A stretch of DNA of 64,000 bases from Alsobacter ponti (GCF_024294805.1 NZ_JANCLU010000001.1:412681-476680), one strand, 5' to 3'. Shown: positions 8,114 through 18,300, numbered from the stretch's first letter. Numbers and translations are program-made. Notes: generated from the letters alone by a model not told the origin.

Positions 8114-8893
8114 TCAAAAGGCGGACCGGAACGCGCCGCCGTCGATCAGGACGTTCTGGCCGGTGATGTAGCCGGCGTGCGCGCTGGCCAGGAAGGCGCA
8201 GAGCTTGCCGAACTCGTCCGGCTGGCCGAAGCGCCCGGCCGGCACCGAGCGCAGGCGCTCGCGCTTGGCGGTCTCGATGTCGATGCCCTGCATCTCGGCC
8301 ATCTTCCTGGTGCCGCTGGAGAGGCGGTCCGTGTCGAACATGCCGGGCAGGATGGCGTTGATCGTCACGTTCGCCCCGGCCACTTCGCGCGCGACGCCGG
8401 CGAGGAAGGCGGTGAGCCCGGCGCGGGCGCCCGACGAGAGGTCGAGCCCGGTGATCGGCGTGCGCACCGAGGCGGAGGTGATGTTGACGATGCGCCCGAA
8501 GCGGCGCGCGATCATGCCGTCGATGACGCGCTGGATCAGCTCGATCGGCGTCACCATGTTCTGCACGACGCCTTCCAGCATCGCCTCGCGTCCGATCTCG
8601 CGGAAGCCCTTGGGCGGCGGGCCGCCATTGTTGTTGACCAGGATGTCGGGCTCGGGGCAGGCGGCGAGCAGGGCGTCCTGCCCGGCCCGCGTGCTCACGT
8701 CGGCGACGACGGGGATGACGCTGCGTCCGGTGGCGTCGGCGATCTCCTTCGCCGTGGCGGCCAGCACCGCCTCGTTGCGGCCGTTGACGACGACGTCGCA
8801 GCCCGCCTCGGCCAGCGCGCGGGCGCAGCCCTTGCCCAGCCCGCGGCTCGACGCGCAGACGATGGCCTTGCGGCCGGCGATTCCCAGATCCAT
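8114..8893 (-). CDS. SDR family oxidoreductase, atypical active site
   Basis: A 259-residue short-chain dehydrogenase/reductase fold. The nucleotide-binding loop is ASSRGLGKG (about 14-22), the NNAG motif appears as NNNGG (87-91), and S140 matches the catalytic serine. The usual YxxxK is replaced: the segment LSSGARAG aligns S153 with the tyrosine and R157 with the lysine. It therefore belongs to a divergent subgroup often labelled 3-oxoacyl-ACP reductase, and its chemistry is uncertain. It lies on the minus strand 160 bp upstream of the DMT transporter gene and may be cotranscribed with it. Confidence 0.87.
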   Translation of the reverse strand: MDLGIAGRKAIVCASSRGLGKGCARALAEAGCDVVVNGRNEAVLAATAKEIADATGRSVIPVVADVSTRAGQDALLAACPEPDILVNNNGGPPPKGFREIGREAMLEGVVQNMVTPIELIQRVIDGMIARRFGRIVNITSASVRTPITGLDLSSGARAGLTAFLAGVAREVAGANVTINAILPGMFDTDRLSSGTRKMAEMQGIDIETAKRERLRSVPAGRFGQPDEFGKLCAFLASAHAGYITGQNVLIDGGAFRSAF

Positions 8894-8974
8894 GCGGCAG
8901 TCTCCGTTCAGCGTTCCTCGCCAGCCCGCTCGCGCCGGCGGGTCGGCCGGGCGGGCACAATGACCCGAACGGGC

Positions 8975-9832
8975 TCAGACGAAAAGCGCGAGTTTCTGCA
9001 CGGGATCGAGCGCGTCGATGGCCGCGAACGGCTGGAGCCGCGGGTCCGCGTCCGCCTCGGCGGGACGCAAGGCGGGCGACGGCCGGGGCTCCGGCCTTGT
9101 GTCCCGCGCGGGCGGAACCGGAGCGCGCGGCAGCGCCAGCGGCGGCGGGGCGACCGCGAGGTCCTCGACGAAGACGACCCCGCCTTGCTCCTCCGGAACC
9201 AGCGCCGCCGCTTCCGCGCGCGGCGAAGCGGCGGACCCGGCCGCGTCCGGCTCGCTGATGAGCGACTGCAGCCGGCCCTCGATGAAGCGCAGCACGCCGA
9301 TCAGCCTGCGCACCCGCGCGGAGTTGAGCGCGTGCTGGCTGGAGGCGCGATAGATGTCGAGCGCGCGCCGGTCGAGTTCGTCGCAGGCGGGCCCCGCCTG
9401 GCCGCTCTCGCGCAGCAACCAGGCGATCTCCTGGACGCGCTCGGCCGCGCCGAACACCTCGCGCTGCGACGCTTCCGCCGACTCGACGAGCGCGTCGTAG
9501 AGGGCGCTGCCCGGGTCCATGGCGGCCTGCCCGGCAGGGGCGAAGGTGGCGGCGATCTCGCCGCGCGTGCGCCCGATGGTGTCGGCCATCAGCCGGATTT
9601 CGCGGCGCAGCCGCATCGCGTCGCGCGCCGCGTCGCCGGAGGGGGGCGTCTGTTCGCGCACCGTGTCCTCGAGGCGCGAGATGGCGGCGAGCAGCGTCGT
9701 CGTGTCGGCGTGGCGGTTGCGCCGCGCGTACTCGGACAGGAACCAGCGCCCCCGCGCCGTCTCCATCACGGCCGCCTCGATCGCCTCGTAGTCCTGCGGC
9801 GAGAGCGGCGGCTTGCTGTCTCCATCGGTCAT
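8975..9832 (-). CDS. Conserved alphaproteobacterial protein of unknown function
   Basis: I do not recognise a named family. From the ATG at 9832 the product has 285 residues. A conserved-looking N-terminus (SPQDYEAIEAAVMETARGRW, then FLSEYARRNRH) is followed by helical, probably coiled segments (about 45-190) and a Pro/Ala-rich C-terminal third. It has no signal peptide or membrane segment. The frame extends to a TTG at 9898, but the ATG gives the more natural start. It sits between an SDR gene and an epimerase gene on the same strand, with no obvious functional tie. Confidence 0.7.
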   Translation of the reverse strand: MTDGDSKPPLSPQDYEAIEAAVMETARGRWFLSEYARRNRHADTTTLLAAISRLEDTVREQTPPSGDAARDAMRLRREIRLMADTIGRTRGEIAATFAPAGQAAMDPGSALYDALVESAEASQREVFGAAERVQEIAWLLRESGQAGPACDELDRRALDIYRASSQHALNSARVRRLIGVLRFIEGRLQSLISEPDAAGSAASPRAEAAALVPEEQGGVVFVEDLAVAPPPLALPRAPVPPARDTRPEPRPSPALRPAEADADPRLQPFAAIDALDPVQKLALFV

Positions 9833-9941
9833 GGCGGGGTCCGGACGGCTCGTGCGGCCCGGCCGAATCGGCCCGGGCCCGAAGTCCAGACTAGCCAATT
9901 CGCCGCACCGCCGCGCCGGCCGGCGGCGCTTTGCTGGGGAT

Positions 9942-10928
9942 TCAGCCCCAGAGCGCGGCGGAGGGCGGGTAGACGACGCTGCCCTCGTAGCGCAGCCCGT
10001 CCTCGCGGTCGCGCGCCAGCAGCAGCGGCGCGTCGAGGTCCACGAAGCGCGCGCCGCCGGTCAGCAGCATGGCGGGGGCCATCGCCAGCGAGGTGCCGAG
10101 CATGCAGCCGACCATGACGCCGAAGCCGAGCTCGCGCGCCTGCGCCGAGAGCTCCAGCGCCTCGGTGAGGCCGCCCGTCTTGTCGAGCTTGACGTTCACC
10201 GCGTCGTAGCGGCCGGCGAGCGAGGCGAGGCCGTGCACGCCGTGCACGCTTTCGTCGGCGCAGATGGGGATCGGATGCGGGATGTCGGCCAGCACGGCGT
10301 CGTCGTCGGCGGGCAGCGGCTGCTCGATGACTTCCACTCCGGCGGCCACGCAGGCGGCGATCTGGCGGGCGAGGTCGTCGGGCCGCCAGCCCTCGTTGGC
10401 GTCGACCAGCAGCGTCGCGTCGGGCGCGGCGGCGCGCACGGCCGCGATGCGCGCGGCGTCCTCGGCCCCGCCGCCCAGCTTCACCTTGAGGATAGGCCGC
10501 TCGGCCGCGCGCCGCGCGGCCTCGGCCATCGCCTCCGGCGCGCCGAGGCTGATCGTGAAGGCGGTGGTGGCGGGACGCACCCGGTCGATGCCCGCGAGGA
10601 CGTGGGCGGGGATGCCGGCCGTCTTGGCCTCGAGGTCCCACAGCGCGCAGTCGAGGGCGTTGCGGGCCGCGCCGGGGGGCAGCACCGCCGCCAGCTCCTG
10701 GCGGGAGCCGCCGCGCTCCAGCAGCAGGCGCGCCGTCTCCATCGCCGCCGTCACCGACTCGACGCTCTCGCCGTAGCGCGGATAGGGCGTGCACTCGCCG
10801 CGCCCGCGCGCCGAGCCTTCCTCGATCGTCGCCGTGACGACCACGGCCTCGGTGCGCGAGCCGCGCGCGATCGTGAAGGCGCCCGCCACGGGCCAGCTCT
10901 CGACGGCGATGGTGAGGCTGCGCTTCAT
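9942..10928 (-). CDS. dgcA: Enolase-superfamily dipeptide epimerase / N-acetyl-D-Glu racemase (DgcA-type)
   Basis: A 328-residue enolase-superfamily enzyme of the muconate-lactonizing subgroup. Catalytic landmarks are the KxK motif (K148, K150), metal ligands D176 (VDANEGW), E202 (IEQPL) and D225 (CADES), and the second lysine motif at 247-250 (VKLDK). This pattern fits L-Ala-D/L-Glu epimerases and the related N-acetyl-D-Glu racemases used in recycling peptidoglycan peptides or D-Glu. The ATG at 10928 has AAAGG upstream, and the frame is open further upstream without conserved sequence. DgcN, its usual partner, is not next to it, so the exact substrate remains open. Confidence 0.82.
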   Translation of the reverse strand: MKRSLTIAVESWPVAGAFTIARGSRTEAVVVTATIEEGSARGRGECTPYPRYGESVESVTAAMETARLLLERGGSRQELAAVLPPGAARNALDCALWDLEAKTAGIPAHVLAGIDRVRPATTAFTISLGAPEAMAEAARRAAERPILKVKLGGGAEDAARIAAVRAAAPDATLLVDANEGWRPDDLARQIAACVAAGVEVIEQPLPADDDAVLADIPHPIPICADESVHGVHGLASLAGRYDAVNVKLDKTGGLTEALELSAQARELGFGVMVGCMLGTSLAMAPAMLLTGGARFVDLDAPLLLARDREDGLRYEGSVVYPPSAALWG

Positions 10929-11109
10929 GGCCTGCCTTTCGCTGATGACGGCCCGCGAGCCTCGTCGCCGGCCGCCATCAGCCTGAAAACGCGGGCGTTC
11001 CTGTTGGTTCCCGCACGGCGCCGGTTGCCCGACTCGCGGCGGAGCTTCACGATAGAAGCGCGAGGCGACGACCTCAACCGACCATCCCTCACGGAGCCAT
11101 GCCGCCCGA

Positions 11110-12243
11110 ATGGACGACACGCCCGGGTTCTCAGTCGAGCGAAGCGACGGTGCGCTGCGCCTGTCGCTGACGGGCGCGTGGACCGCGGCCGCGGCGGAAG
11201 CCGTGGAGGAGACCGGCGATCGGCTGCCCGCCGAGGCCGGGGACGCGAAGCGCGTGGTGCTCGACCTCTCGGGCGTCAGCCGGCTCGACACGCTGGGCGC
11301 GTGGGTGGTCGACCGCGCGCGGGCGCGCCTGGCCGGGGCGGGGGCCTCGGCCGAGTACGACGCGCTGACCGAGCCACAGCGCATCCTGCTGCACGAGACG
11401 GCCTGGCACGACCTGACGCCGCAGCAGCGGGCGCGGGGCTCGGTGCTCGTCAACACGCTGTCGGACGTCGGGCAGGCGGTGGTCAATGCCGGCCGCGACG
11501 TGGTCGGCGGCGTCGCCTTCCTCGGCGCGCTGGTGGCCGCCATCGGGCGGGTGGCGACCAATCCCAAGCGCTTCCGCATGACCTCGGTGGTGTTCCACCT
11601 GGAATCGGTCGGATTCCAAAGCGTGCCGATCATCGCGCTGATCTCGTTCCTGGTCGGCTGCATCATCGCCCAGCAGGGCATCTTCCAGCTGCGGCGTTTC
11701 GGCGCGGTCGCCTTCGTCGTCGACCTCACCGGCATCCTGGTGCTGCGCGAGCTGGGCGTGCTGCTGACCTCCATCATGATCGCCGGCCGGTCCGGCTCCG
11801 CCTTCACGGCCGAGATCGGCTCGATGAAGATGCGCGAGGAGATCGACGCGCTGCGCGTCATGGGGCTGGACCCGATGGAAGTGCTGGTGCTGCCGCGCAT
11901 CCTGGCGCTGGTGCTGGCGCTGCCCATGCTGACCTTCCTCGCCGACCTCGCCGCGCTTCTGGGCGGCGGGGTGGTGGCGTGGATCTATGGCGGCATCGGC
12001 AAGGAGGTGTTCCTGTCGCGGCTGCAATCGGCCATCGCGCTCAACACCTTCATGGTGGGTCTCATCAAGGCGCCGTTCATGGCGCTGGTGATCGGCGTCA
12101 TCGCCTCGATCGAGGGCCTGGCGGTGAAGGGCTCGGCCGAGTCGCTCGGCCGGCACGTCACCTCGTCGGTGGTGAAGGCGATCTTCATGGTCATCGTGGT
12201 GGACGGGCTGTTCGCCATGTTCTTCGCCGCGATCAAGTATTGA
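11110..12243 (+). CDS. MlaE-family ABC transporter permease with N-terminal STAS domain
   Basis: This 377-residue inner-membrane permease belongs to an MCE-type lipid transporter. Residues 1-110 form a STAS-like domain (VVLDLSGVSRLDTLGAW). Residues 120-377 form the MlaE permease with about five to six membrane helices and the family loop EIGSMKMREEIDALRVMG. In other bacteria (E. coli MlaB) the STAS part is a separate protein; here it is fused, as in many alphaproteobacteria. It heads a four-gene plus-strand operon with the ATPase (8 bp on), the MCE protein and a lipoprotein, together expected to move phospholipids between the membranes. Confidence 0.92.
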   Translation: MDDTPGFSVERSDGALRLSLTGAWTAAAAEAVEETGDRLPAEAGDAKRVVLDLSGVSRLDTLGAWVVDRARARLAGAGASAEYDALTEPQRILLHETAWHDLTPQQRARGSVLVNTLSDVGQAVVNAGRDVVGGVAFLGALVAAIGRVATNPKRFRMTSVVFHLESVGFQSVPIIALISFLVGCIIAQQGIFQLRRFGAVAFVVDLTGILVLRELGVLLTSIMIAGRSGSAFTAEIGSMKMREEIDALRVMGLDPMEVLVLPRILALVLALPMLTFLADLAALLGGGVVAWIYGGIGKEVFLSRLQSAIALNTFMVGLIKAPFMALVIGVIASIEGLAVKGSAESLGRHVTSSVVKAIFMVIVVDGLFAMFFAAIKY

Positions 12244-12250
12244 GGCGCGG

Positions 12251-13060
12251 ATGGCGGCGGAGCGCGACGAGCCGGGACGCAACGCGGAGCGGGAGCCGCT
12301 CATCAGCGTGCGCGACCTCGTCGTGGGCTTCGGCGACCGCCTGGTGCTGAACGGCCTCAACCTCGACATCATGCGGGGCGAGATCCTCGGCTTCATCGGC
12401 CCCTCGGGCTCGGGCAAGTCGGTGCTGACACGCACCGTGCTGGGGCTCACGCCGAAGCAGTCCGGCTCGATCACCACGTTCGGGGTCGACCTCGACGAGG
12501 CGTCCCGCGCCGACCGGCGCGCCGTCGAACGGCGCTGGGGCGTGCTGTTCCAGCAGGGCGCCCTGTTCTCCTCGCTCAGCGTCCTGCAGAACGTGCAGGT
12601 GCCGATGCGCGAATATCTCAAGCTGTCGGACGGGCTGATGGACGAGCTCGCCATGCTGAAGCTCGAGATGGTGGGCCTGAAGCCGGACGTCGGCGAGAAA
12701 TCGCCGTCCGAGCTCTCCGGCGGCATGATCAAGCGCGTGGCGCTGGCGCGCGCTTTGGCGCTCGACCCGGACATCGTCTTCCTCGACGAGCCGACCTCCG
12801 GCCTCGACCCCATCGGAGCGCAGGACTTCGACGAGTTGATCTCGACCCTTCAGAAGACTTTGGGGCTCACCGTTTTCATGGTAACGCACGATCTCGGCAG
12901 CCTCTATTCGGTTTGCGATCGCATCGCGGCGCTTGGCGACGGCAAGATCCTGAAGGCCGGAACCATCGACGAGATGCTGGAGTCCGACGATCCGTGGCTG
13001 AAGAGCTATTTCCACGGCAAGCGGGCGCACTCGATGGCCGACGCGGAGGCACGACACTGA
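12251..13060 (+). CDS. MlaF-type ABC transporter ATP-binding protein
   Basis: A 269-residue ATPase subunit. Walker A is GPSGSGKS (50-57), the signature is LSGGM, and Walker B is DIVFLDEP followed by TSGLDP. It follows the permease by 7 bp and precedes the MCE gene by 1 bp, so it powers that transporter. The C-terminal ~15 residues extend past the core domain, where Mla ATPases carry a short regulatory tail. It acts on the cytoplasmic face of the inner membrane. Confidence 0.93.
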   Translation: MAAERDEPGRNAEREPLISVRDLVVGFGDRLVLNGLNLDIMRGEILGFIGPSGSGKSVLTRTVLGLTPKQSGSITTFGVDLDEASRADRRAVERRWGVLFQQGALFSSLSVLQNVQVPMREYLKLSDGLMDELAMLKLEMVGLKPDVGEKSPSELSGGMIKRVALARALALDPDIVFLDEPTSGLDPIGAQDFDELISTLQKTLGLTVFMVTHDLGSLYSVCDRIAALGDGKILKAGTIDEMLESDDPWLKSYFHGKRAHSMADAEARH

Positions 13061-13061
13061 C

Positions 13062-14585
13062 ATGGAAACCCGCGCCAACTACGCCCTGATCGGCTTGTTC
13101 ACGCTGGCGGTGGTGGCGGCGGCGTTCGGCTTCGTGTTCTGGTTCTCCGGCAAGGACGCCGGGGCGACGCTGAAGCAGTACCGCATCATCTTCACCGGCT
13201 CGGTCTCCGGCCTGCAGCGTGGCGGGCAGGTGCTCTACAACGGTTTGCAGGTGGGCTCCGTCACCAACCTCAACCTGCTCCAGGACGATCCCAGCAAGGT
13301 GGTCGCGCTGGTCGAGATCGACGCCACGACGCCGATGAACGTCGACACGCGGGCCCGGCTGGAGTTCACGGGCCTCACCGGCGTGGCCTCCATCCAGCTT
13401 ACCGGCGGCGCGCCGGGCAGCCCGCCGCTGGTCAGCAAGGACCCGAAGCAGCCGCCGGTGATCCTGGCCGACCGCTCGGATTTCCAGGATCTGCTGGAGA
13501 GCGCCCAGCGCCTCGCCAAGAAGGCCGACGACGTGCTGACGCGCGCCGACCAGCTGTTCGCCGACAACGCCGGCTCGATCAGCAACACCGTGCGCAACAT
13601 CGAGACGTTCTCGGACGCGCTGGCGCAGAACTCGCCGGGCATCGCGCAGTTCATGACCTCGACCGGCAACGCGGCCGACAAGATCGCTTCGCTGGCGGTC
13701 GACCTGCAGAAGCTCTCCGACAGCCTCGACCGCGTGGTCAAGGCGATCGACCCGGCCGAGGTGAGCAAGATCGTCTCGGACGTCGGCAAGGTCACCTCCT
13801 CGGTCGCCGACCAGAGCGACAAGATCGGCGACATCGTGCGCAATGCCAGCGAGCTGACCGGCCGGCTCAACGACACCTCGGTCAAGCTCGACGAACTGAT
13901 CGGCGACGCCTCCGCCGCGTTCAAGGCCGTCGACCCGGACAAGGTGGCGCGCGTCGTCGACGGGCTCGACAAGTTCAGCACCACGCTGGGCGAGAACAAC
14001 CAGCAGGTCGCCGAGGTGATCCGCAACGCCAACGAGCTAACCGCCAAGCTCAACAAGGCGGGCGACCGGATCGACGGCGTCCTCGCCGACGCCGGCTCGG
14101 CCCTCAAGAGCCTCGACGCGGCGCTGAAGGGCGTCGACGGGACCAAGGTGGCGCGCACCATCGACAATGTCGACCGCTTCACCACGGCGCTCGGCGCCAA
14201 CTCGGACAAGGTCGACGAGATCGTCCGCAACGCGCAGGAGCTCTCCGCCAAGCTCAACCGCTCCGCCGACAAGGTGGACGAGGTGCTGACGAGCGCGCAG
14301 AACTTCCTCGGCTCCGACAAGACCCAGGGCGCGCTCAACAGCATCACCGACATGGCGAAGTCCATCCGCGTGCTGGCCGACAACCTCGACAAGCGCACCG
14401 CGGAGATCACCGCCGGCGTGTCGCGCATCACCGGCCCCGGCCTGCGCGACTTCGAGAGCCTGACCCAGGAGGGCAAGCGCACGCTGGGCGACCTCAGCCG
14501 CACATTGCGCAGCCTGGAGCGCAATCCGCAGCAGCTCATCTTCGGCGCCAAGCCCTCCATCCCCGAATATGGTGGGCGCCCGTGA
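13062..14585 (+). CDS. MlaD/MCE family substrate-binding protein with extended helical tail
   Basis: A 507-residue MCE protein. An N-terminal membrane anchor (about 8-27) is followed by the MCE domain (about 37-115, with VSGLQRGGQVLYNGLQVG). A long helical C-terminal region (about 140-490) contains three related segments keyed by ASELTGRLN, ANELTAKLN and AQELSAKLN, 61 and 68 residues apart. MCE proteins form rings carrying lipid across the periplasm, and long tails can build needle-like barrels. It lies third in the operon, overlapping the lipoprotein start, and is much longer than E. coli MlaD (about 180 residues). Confidence 0.92.
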   Translation: METRANYALIGLFTLAVVAAAFGFVFWFSGKDAGATLKQYRIIFTGSVSGLQRGGQVLYNGLQVGSVTNLNLLQDDPSKVVALVEIDATTPMNVDTRARLEFTGLTGVASIQLTGGAPGSPPLVSKDPKQPPVILADRSDFQDLLESAQRLAKKADDVLTRADQLFADNAGSISNTVRNIETFSDALAQNSPGIAQFMTSTGNAADKIASLAVDLQKLSDSLDRVVKAIDPAEVSKIVSDVGKVTSSVADQSDKIGDIVRNASELTGRLNDTSVKLDELIGDASAAFKAVDPDKVARVVDGLDKFSTTLGENNQQVAEVIRNANELTAKLNKAGDRIDGVLADAGSALKSLDAALKGVDGTKVARTIDNVDRFTTALGANSDKVDEIVRNAQELSAKLNRSADKVDEVLTSAQNFLGSDKTQGALNSITDMAKSIRVLADNLDKRTAEITAGVSRITGPGLRDFESLTQEGKRTLGDLSRTLRSLERNPQQLIFGAKPSIPEYGGRP

Positions 14586-15250
14586 CGCCGACGTCCTCCC
14601 TCTCCGCGAGCCCCATCCGCGCCATGCACGAGCCGAGCCCCGCGAGCCCCATCGCAAGCCGCCCCGCCCGGGGTTCCGCCATCGCCCGCGCCGGGGCGTG
14701 CCTCGCCGGGCTGCTTCTGCTCGCCGGCTGCGCCGGCTCGGGGCCGGTCGCCACCTACGATCTGTCGCTGCCGCGCGGCGCGGCGCGGCAGGCGGCGGGC
14801 GGCGCGCAATTGCTGGTGGCCGAGCCCGTCGCGCTGCAGACGCTGGAAGGCGACCGCCTCGTCGTGCGCGGCGAGGACGGCTCGACGAGCTTCCTGGGCG
14901 GCGCGCAGTGGTCCGACCGGCTGCCGCGCCTCCTGCAAAGCCGGCTGGTGCAGAGCTTCGAGAACGCCGGCAAGGCCGTGGGCCGCGCCGGCACGGGCCT
15001 GACGGCCGACTACGTGCTGGCGGCCGACATCCGTTTCTTCGGCGTCGAGACGCGCGCCGGGGGCGCGCAGGCGGCGATCGAGATTTCCGCCAAGGTCGTC
15101 GACAACACGGGCCGCATCGTCGCCTCGCGCGTGTTTCGCGGCGCGGCGCCGCTGGCGGAGGTCGCCGGCCCGCAGGCCGCCACGACGCTCGATGGCGTGA
15201 TGACGCCGATGCTCACCGAGATCGTCCGCTGGGTGGGCTCGCGCGCCTGA
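14582..15250 (+). CDS. ABC-type transport auxiliary lipoprotein
   Basis: A 222-residue outer-membrane lipoprotein of the PqiC-like auxiliary family. The lipobox LLAGC places the lipidated cysteine at residue 50 when counted from the GTG at 14582, and the conserved YDLSLP segment follows. The long pre-lipobox stretch suggests that the ATG at 14624 (residue 15) could be the real start. The GTG overlaps the MCE stop. It completes the transporter operon, probably receiving the MCE bridge at the outer membrane, and is followed by a strong terminator. Confidence 0.85.
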   Translation: MTPTSSLSASPIRAMHEPSPASPIASRPARGSAIARAGACLAGLLLLAGCAGSGPVATYDLSLPRGAARQAAGGAQLLVAEPVALQTLEGDRLVVRGEDGSTSFLGGAQWSDRLPRLLQSRLVQSFENAGKAVGRAGTGLTADYVLAADIRFFGVETRAGGAQAAIEISAKVVDNTGRIVASRVFRGAAPLAEVAGPQAATTLDGVMTPMLTEIVRWVGSRA

Positions 15251-15287
15251 GCGCGGATCGCGGCCGGACCGGACCAGAACGAACCAC

Positions 15288-15323
15288 AAAAAAGGGCGCG
15301 GAGCCCGGCTCCGCGCCCTTTTA
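15288..15323. terminator. Bidirectional intrinsic terminator
   Basis: A 15-bp perfect inverted repeat (arms 15291-15305 and 15307-15321) has A-runs on the left and T-runs on the right. It can stop the lipid-transport operon on the plus strand and the giant coiled-coil gene on the minus strand. Confidence 0.88.
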
Positions 15324-15343
15324 TTTGGCTGGACGCCTTGGGC

Positions 15344-18300
15344 TCAGCCGAGGCGGCCGCTGGCGTGGGCCAGCATGGTGAAGACCTTGCCTTCCTCCGA
15401 CGTCATGACGGAGCGGAACATCGGCGAGGCGCGGTCGCCGGGGACGATCTCGTCCAGCAACTCCTCGAACTTGTCGAGATAGGCGTTTACCGTCTCGCGG
15501 AAGGCGGCGTCGCGCGCGTAGCGGCGGCGGAAGTCCTCGAAGCGGGCCGCTCCGATCTCCGTGTAGAGCTCGGACGTGAACACGTCCGGCTCGCCGCGGG
15601 CGTGGCGGGCCCACATCTGGTCGGCCATGTCCTGGCGAACCATGCCGGCGATCTCGCGCGACAGCGAGCCGAGCGACGGCACCGCGGCGCGCGCGGCGTC
15701 CGCCTCCGGCGCGGCCGGCGCGGGGTCCTCGGCCGGCACAGGCGCGGCGGACGGAGCCGAAGCGGGCGCGGGCTGCTCGGCCGGGGCCGGGCGCGCGTTC
15801 ACCGTCGGCATCGGCTTCTGCTCCTCCTCGTCGCGCGAGGCGCGGGCGAGCAGTTCGGACAGCCACTTGCCGCTGCGCGGCGCGGCCGAAGCCTCGCGCG
15901 TCGGGGCGGGGCGCGGGGACGCCGGGCGGGCCGGCGCGGCCGGGGCCTCGGCCGGCTTCTCGGCAGCGCGGGCAGGGGAGGCGACAGGCGCGGGCTTCGG
16001 CGCGGCGGCCTGCGGCTCCGGCGTCTCGGACCGGGCAGGCGTGGCCTTCACCGTCACCACCGGGGGACGCGGCGAAGCGTTCGGCGTCTCCGCGCGCGGC
16101 GGCGGCGTCACCATCACGGACGGAGCGGCCTGCACGGTGATCGTCGGCTTGGCGAGCGCCGGGGCAGGCGCGATTGGGGCAGGCGCGACTTGGGTAGGCG
16201 CGATTGGGGCAGGCGCGACTTGGGCAGGCTGCGCCGCAGTCTCGACGGCCCCGCCGCCGGAGGCGGCGCGGCGCGGCTGCTCGGCCTCGGCGCGCGCCAC
16301 GTCGGCGCCCGTGTCGGACCGGCGCACCAGCGCGGTGAGTTCGGAGAGCGCGCGGATCTGGTCGGCCACGACGCGGCGCATGGCGGCGGTCGTGTCCTGC
16401 GTCTCCTGCGGGATTTCCAGCACGCCCCGGCGCAGCTCGGCGCGGGTGGCGTCCAGTTCCTCCTGCACGCGGGACGTCAGCGAGCGCAGCTCGCCGGCGG
16501 CGTCGCGGAAGCGGCCGGTGGCGGCGGACAGCGCCTCGCCGGTTTCGGTGAGCGTCTGCTCCAGTACGGCGCGCAGGGCCGCGGCGGTGCGCTCGCGCTC
16601 CGCGGCGGAGGCGGTGCGCAGGTGCTCGAACTGCTCCGTGAAGCGCTCCGCGCCGGTGCGGGTCGCCTCCTCCAGCAGCGTGCCGAGCTGGCGCGCCCGC
16701 TCCTCGGCGGCGCGCAGGGCGTCGTCCATGCGGCGGCTGAAATCGGCCGACACGGCCTCGACGGTCTTGGAGCGCTCGGCGATCGCGGCCAGCATCTCCT
16801 CGAGGCCGGACCTGCGGGCCTCGAAGGTGGCCGCCACGCGGTGCTCGATCTCTTCCATCGAGGCGGTGGTGTCGGCCAGCGTGCGGGCATGATCGCGCGT
16901 CGCGAAGGCGACGGAGCGGCCCTGCTGCTCCAGCCGCTCGAACAGGTTCGCGGCCTCGCTCAGCGTGCTCTCGGAGAGGTTGCGCAGCGCCTCGACCTGG
17001 GCGGAGGCGCGTTCGGCCGTGGCGTTGGCTTCGGTGGTGACGGACGCCATCGCCTCCTGCAACGCGGCCAGGCGCTCGCCCAGCGTGCTCTCGACGAGGC
17101 CGAGATTGTCGCCGGCCCCGGTCAGCAGCGTCTCGAGCTGCTGGCTGGCCCCAACGATGCGCTCCAGGCTGCCGCCCATCTCGCCGCGCAGGCGCTCGGT
17201 GGTGGTGACGAGCCGGCCGATGGCGCGCGACGCTCCGTCTTCCATGGCGGTCTGCAACTGCGCGGTGGAGATCTCCACCGTGCCGGCCAGCGTGGCGCTG
17301 CGCTCGCGCAGGGCCTCGGACACGGCGGCGACGCGCTCTTCCAGGGTGCGCGCCAGGCCTTCGCCGGCGGTGGACAGCTCCTGCGTCGCGGCCTGGCTGG
17401 CCTCGGCGATGGAGCGGCTGGCGGCTTCGCCCAGTTCGGCGAGGTCGCGCGTCACGGCCTCGCGCGTCTCCGCCAGGCCCTGCGAGGCGGTGTCGCGCAG
17501 GGCGGTGAGGCCCAGCGTGGTCGCCTCGCCGAGTTCGGCGAAGCGGTCGGCCGCGGCGCGGCCCTGCTCGGCGATCTGCGAGACGAGGCGCTCGCCCTTT
17601 TCGGAGAACAGCGCCTCCAGAGCCTCGGCCTGCTGGCCGAAGGCGGCGCGCACGGCTTCCGTGCCGGTGGCGAGGCGGTTGGCGGCGACGCCGCTGATCG
17701 CCTGGAGGTCGCCGACGAGGCGACCGCCCTTCTGGCTGATGACGATGTCGAGCGAGCGCGTCTGTTCGGTGAGCGTCGCCCCGAGGTTCTGCGTTCCTTC
17801 CGTCACGGACGCGATCAGCGCCTGCGCCGAGGCTTCGAGCGCGGTGCCGAACTCGGCGCCGCGCTGCTGCAGCGTGGCGGCGACGTCCTGCGTGCCGCGC
17901 GCCAGCGTCTCGGAGACGCGGCGCTCGGAGTCGGCGAACAGCGAGCCGAGCTGGCCCGCGCGCTCGTCCAGCGCGCCGGAGAGGGAGGCCGCGCCGCCGT
18001 TGATCGTCTCGGCGAGACGGCGCTCGGAGTCGGCGAACAGCGAGCCGAACTGGCCCGCGCGCTCGTCCAGCGCGCCGGTGAGGGAGGTCGCGCCGCCGTT
18101 GATCGTCTCGGCCAGACGGCGCTCGGACTCCGCGAACAGCGAGCCGAACCGGCTCGCGCGCTCGTCCAGCGCGCCGCTGAGGGACGTCGCGCCGCCGTTG
18201 ATCGTCTCGGCGAGACGACGCTCGGACTCGGCGAACAGCGAGCCGAGCTCGTGAGTGCGGGCCGCGAGCGCGCCGGCCATGGCCTCCGCGCCGCCGCCGA

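Noticed and set aside
10943-11010. Possible EcfG promoter upstream of the epimerase gene
   Set aside because: On the minus strand GGAAC and CGTT occur with a 15-base spacer, one short of the accepted 16-17.
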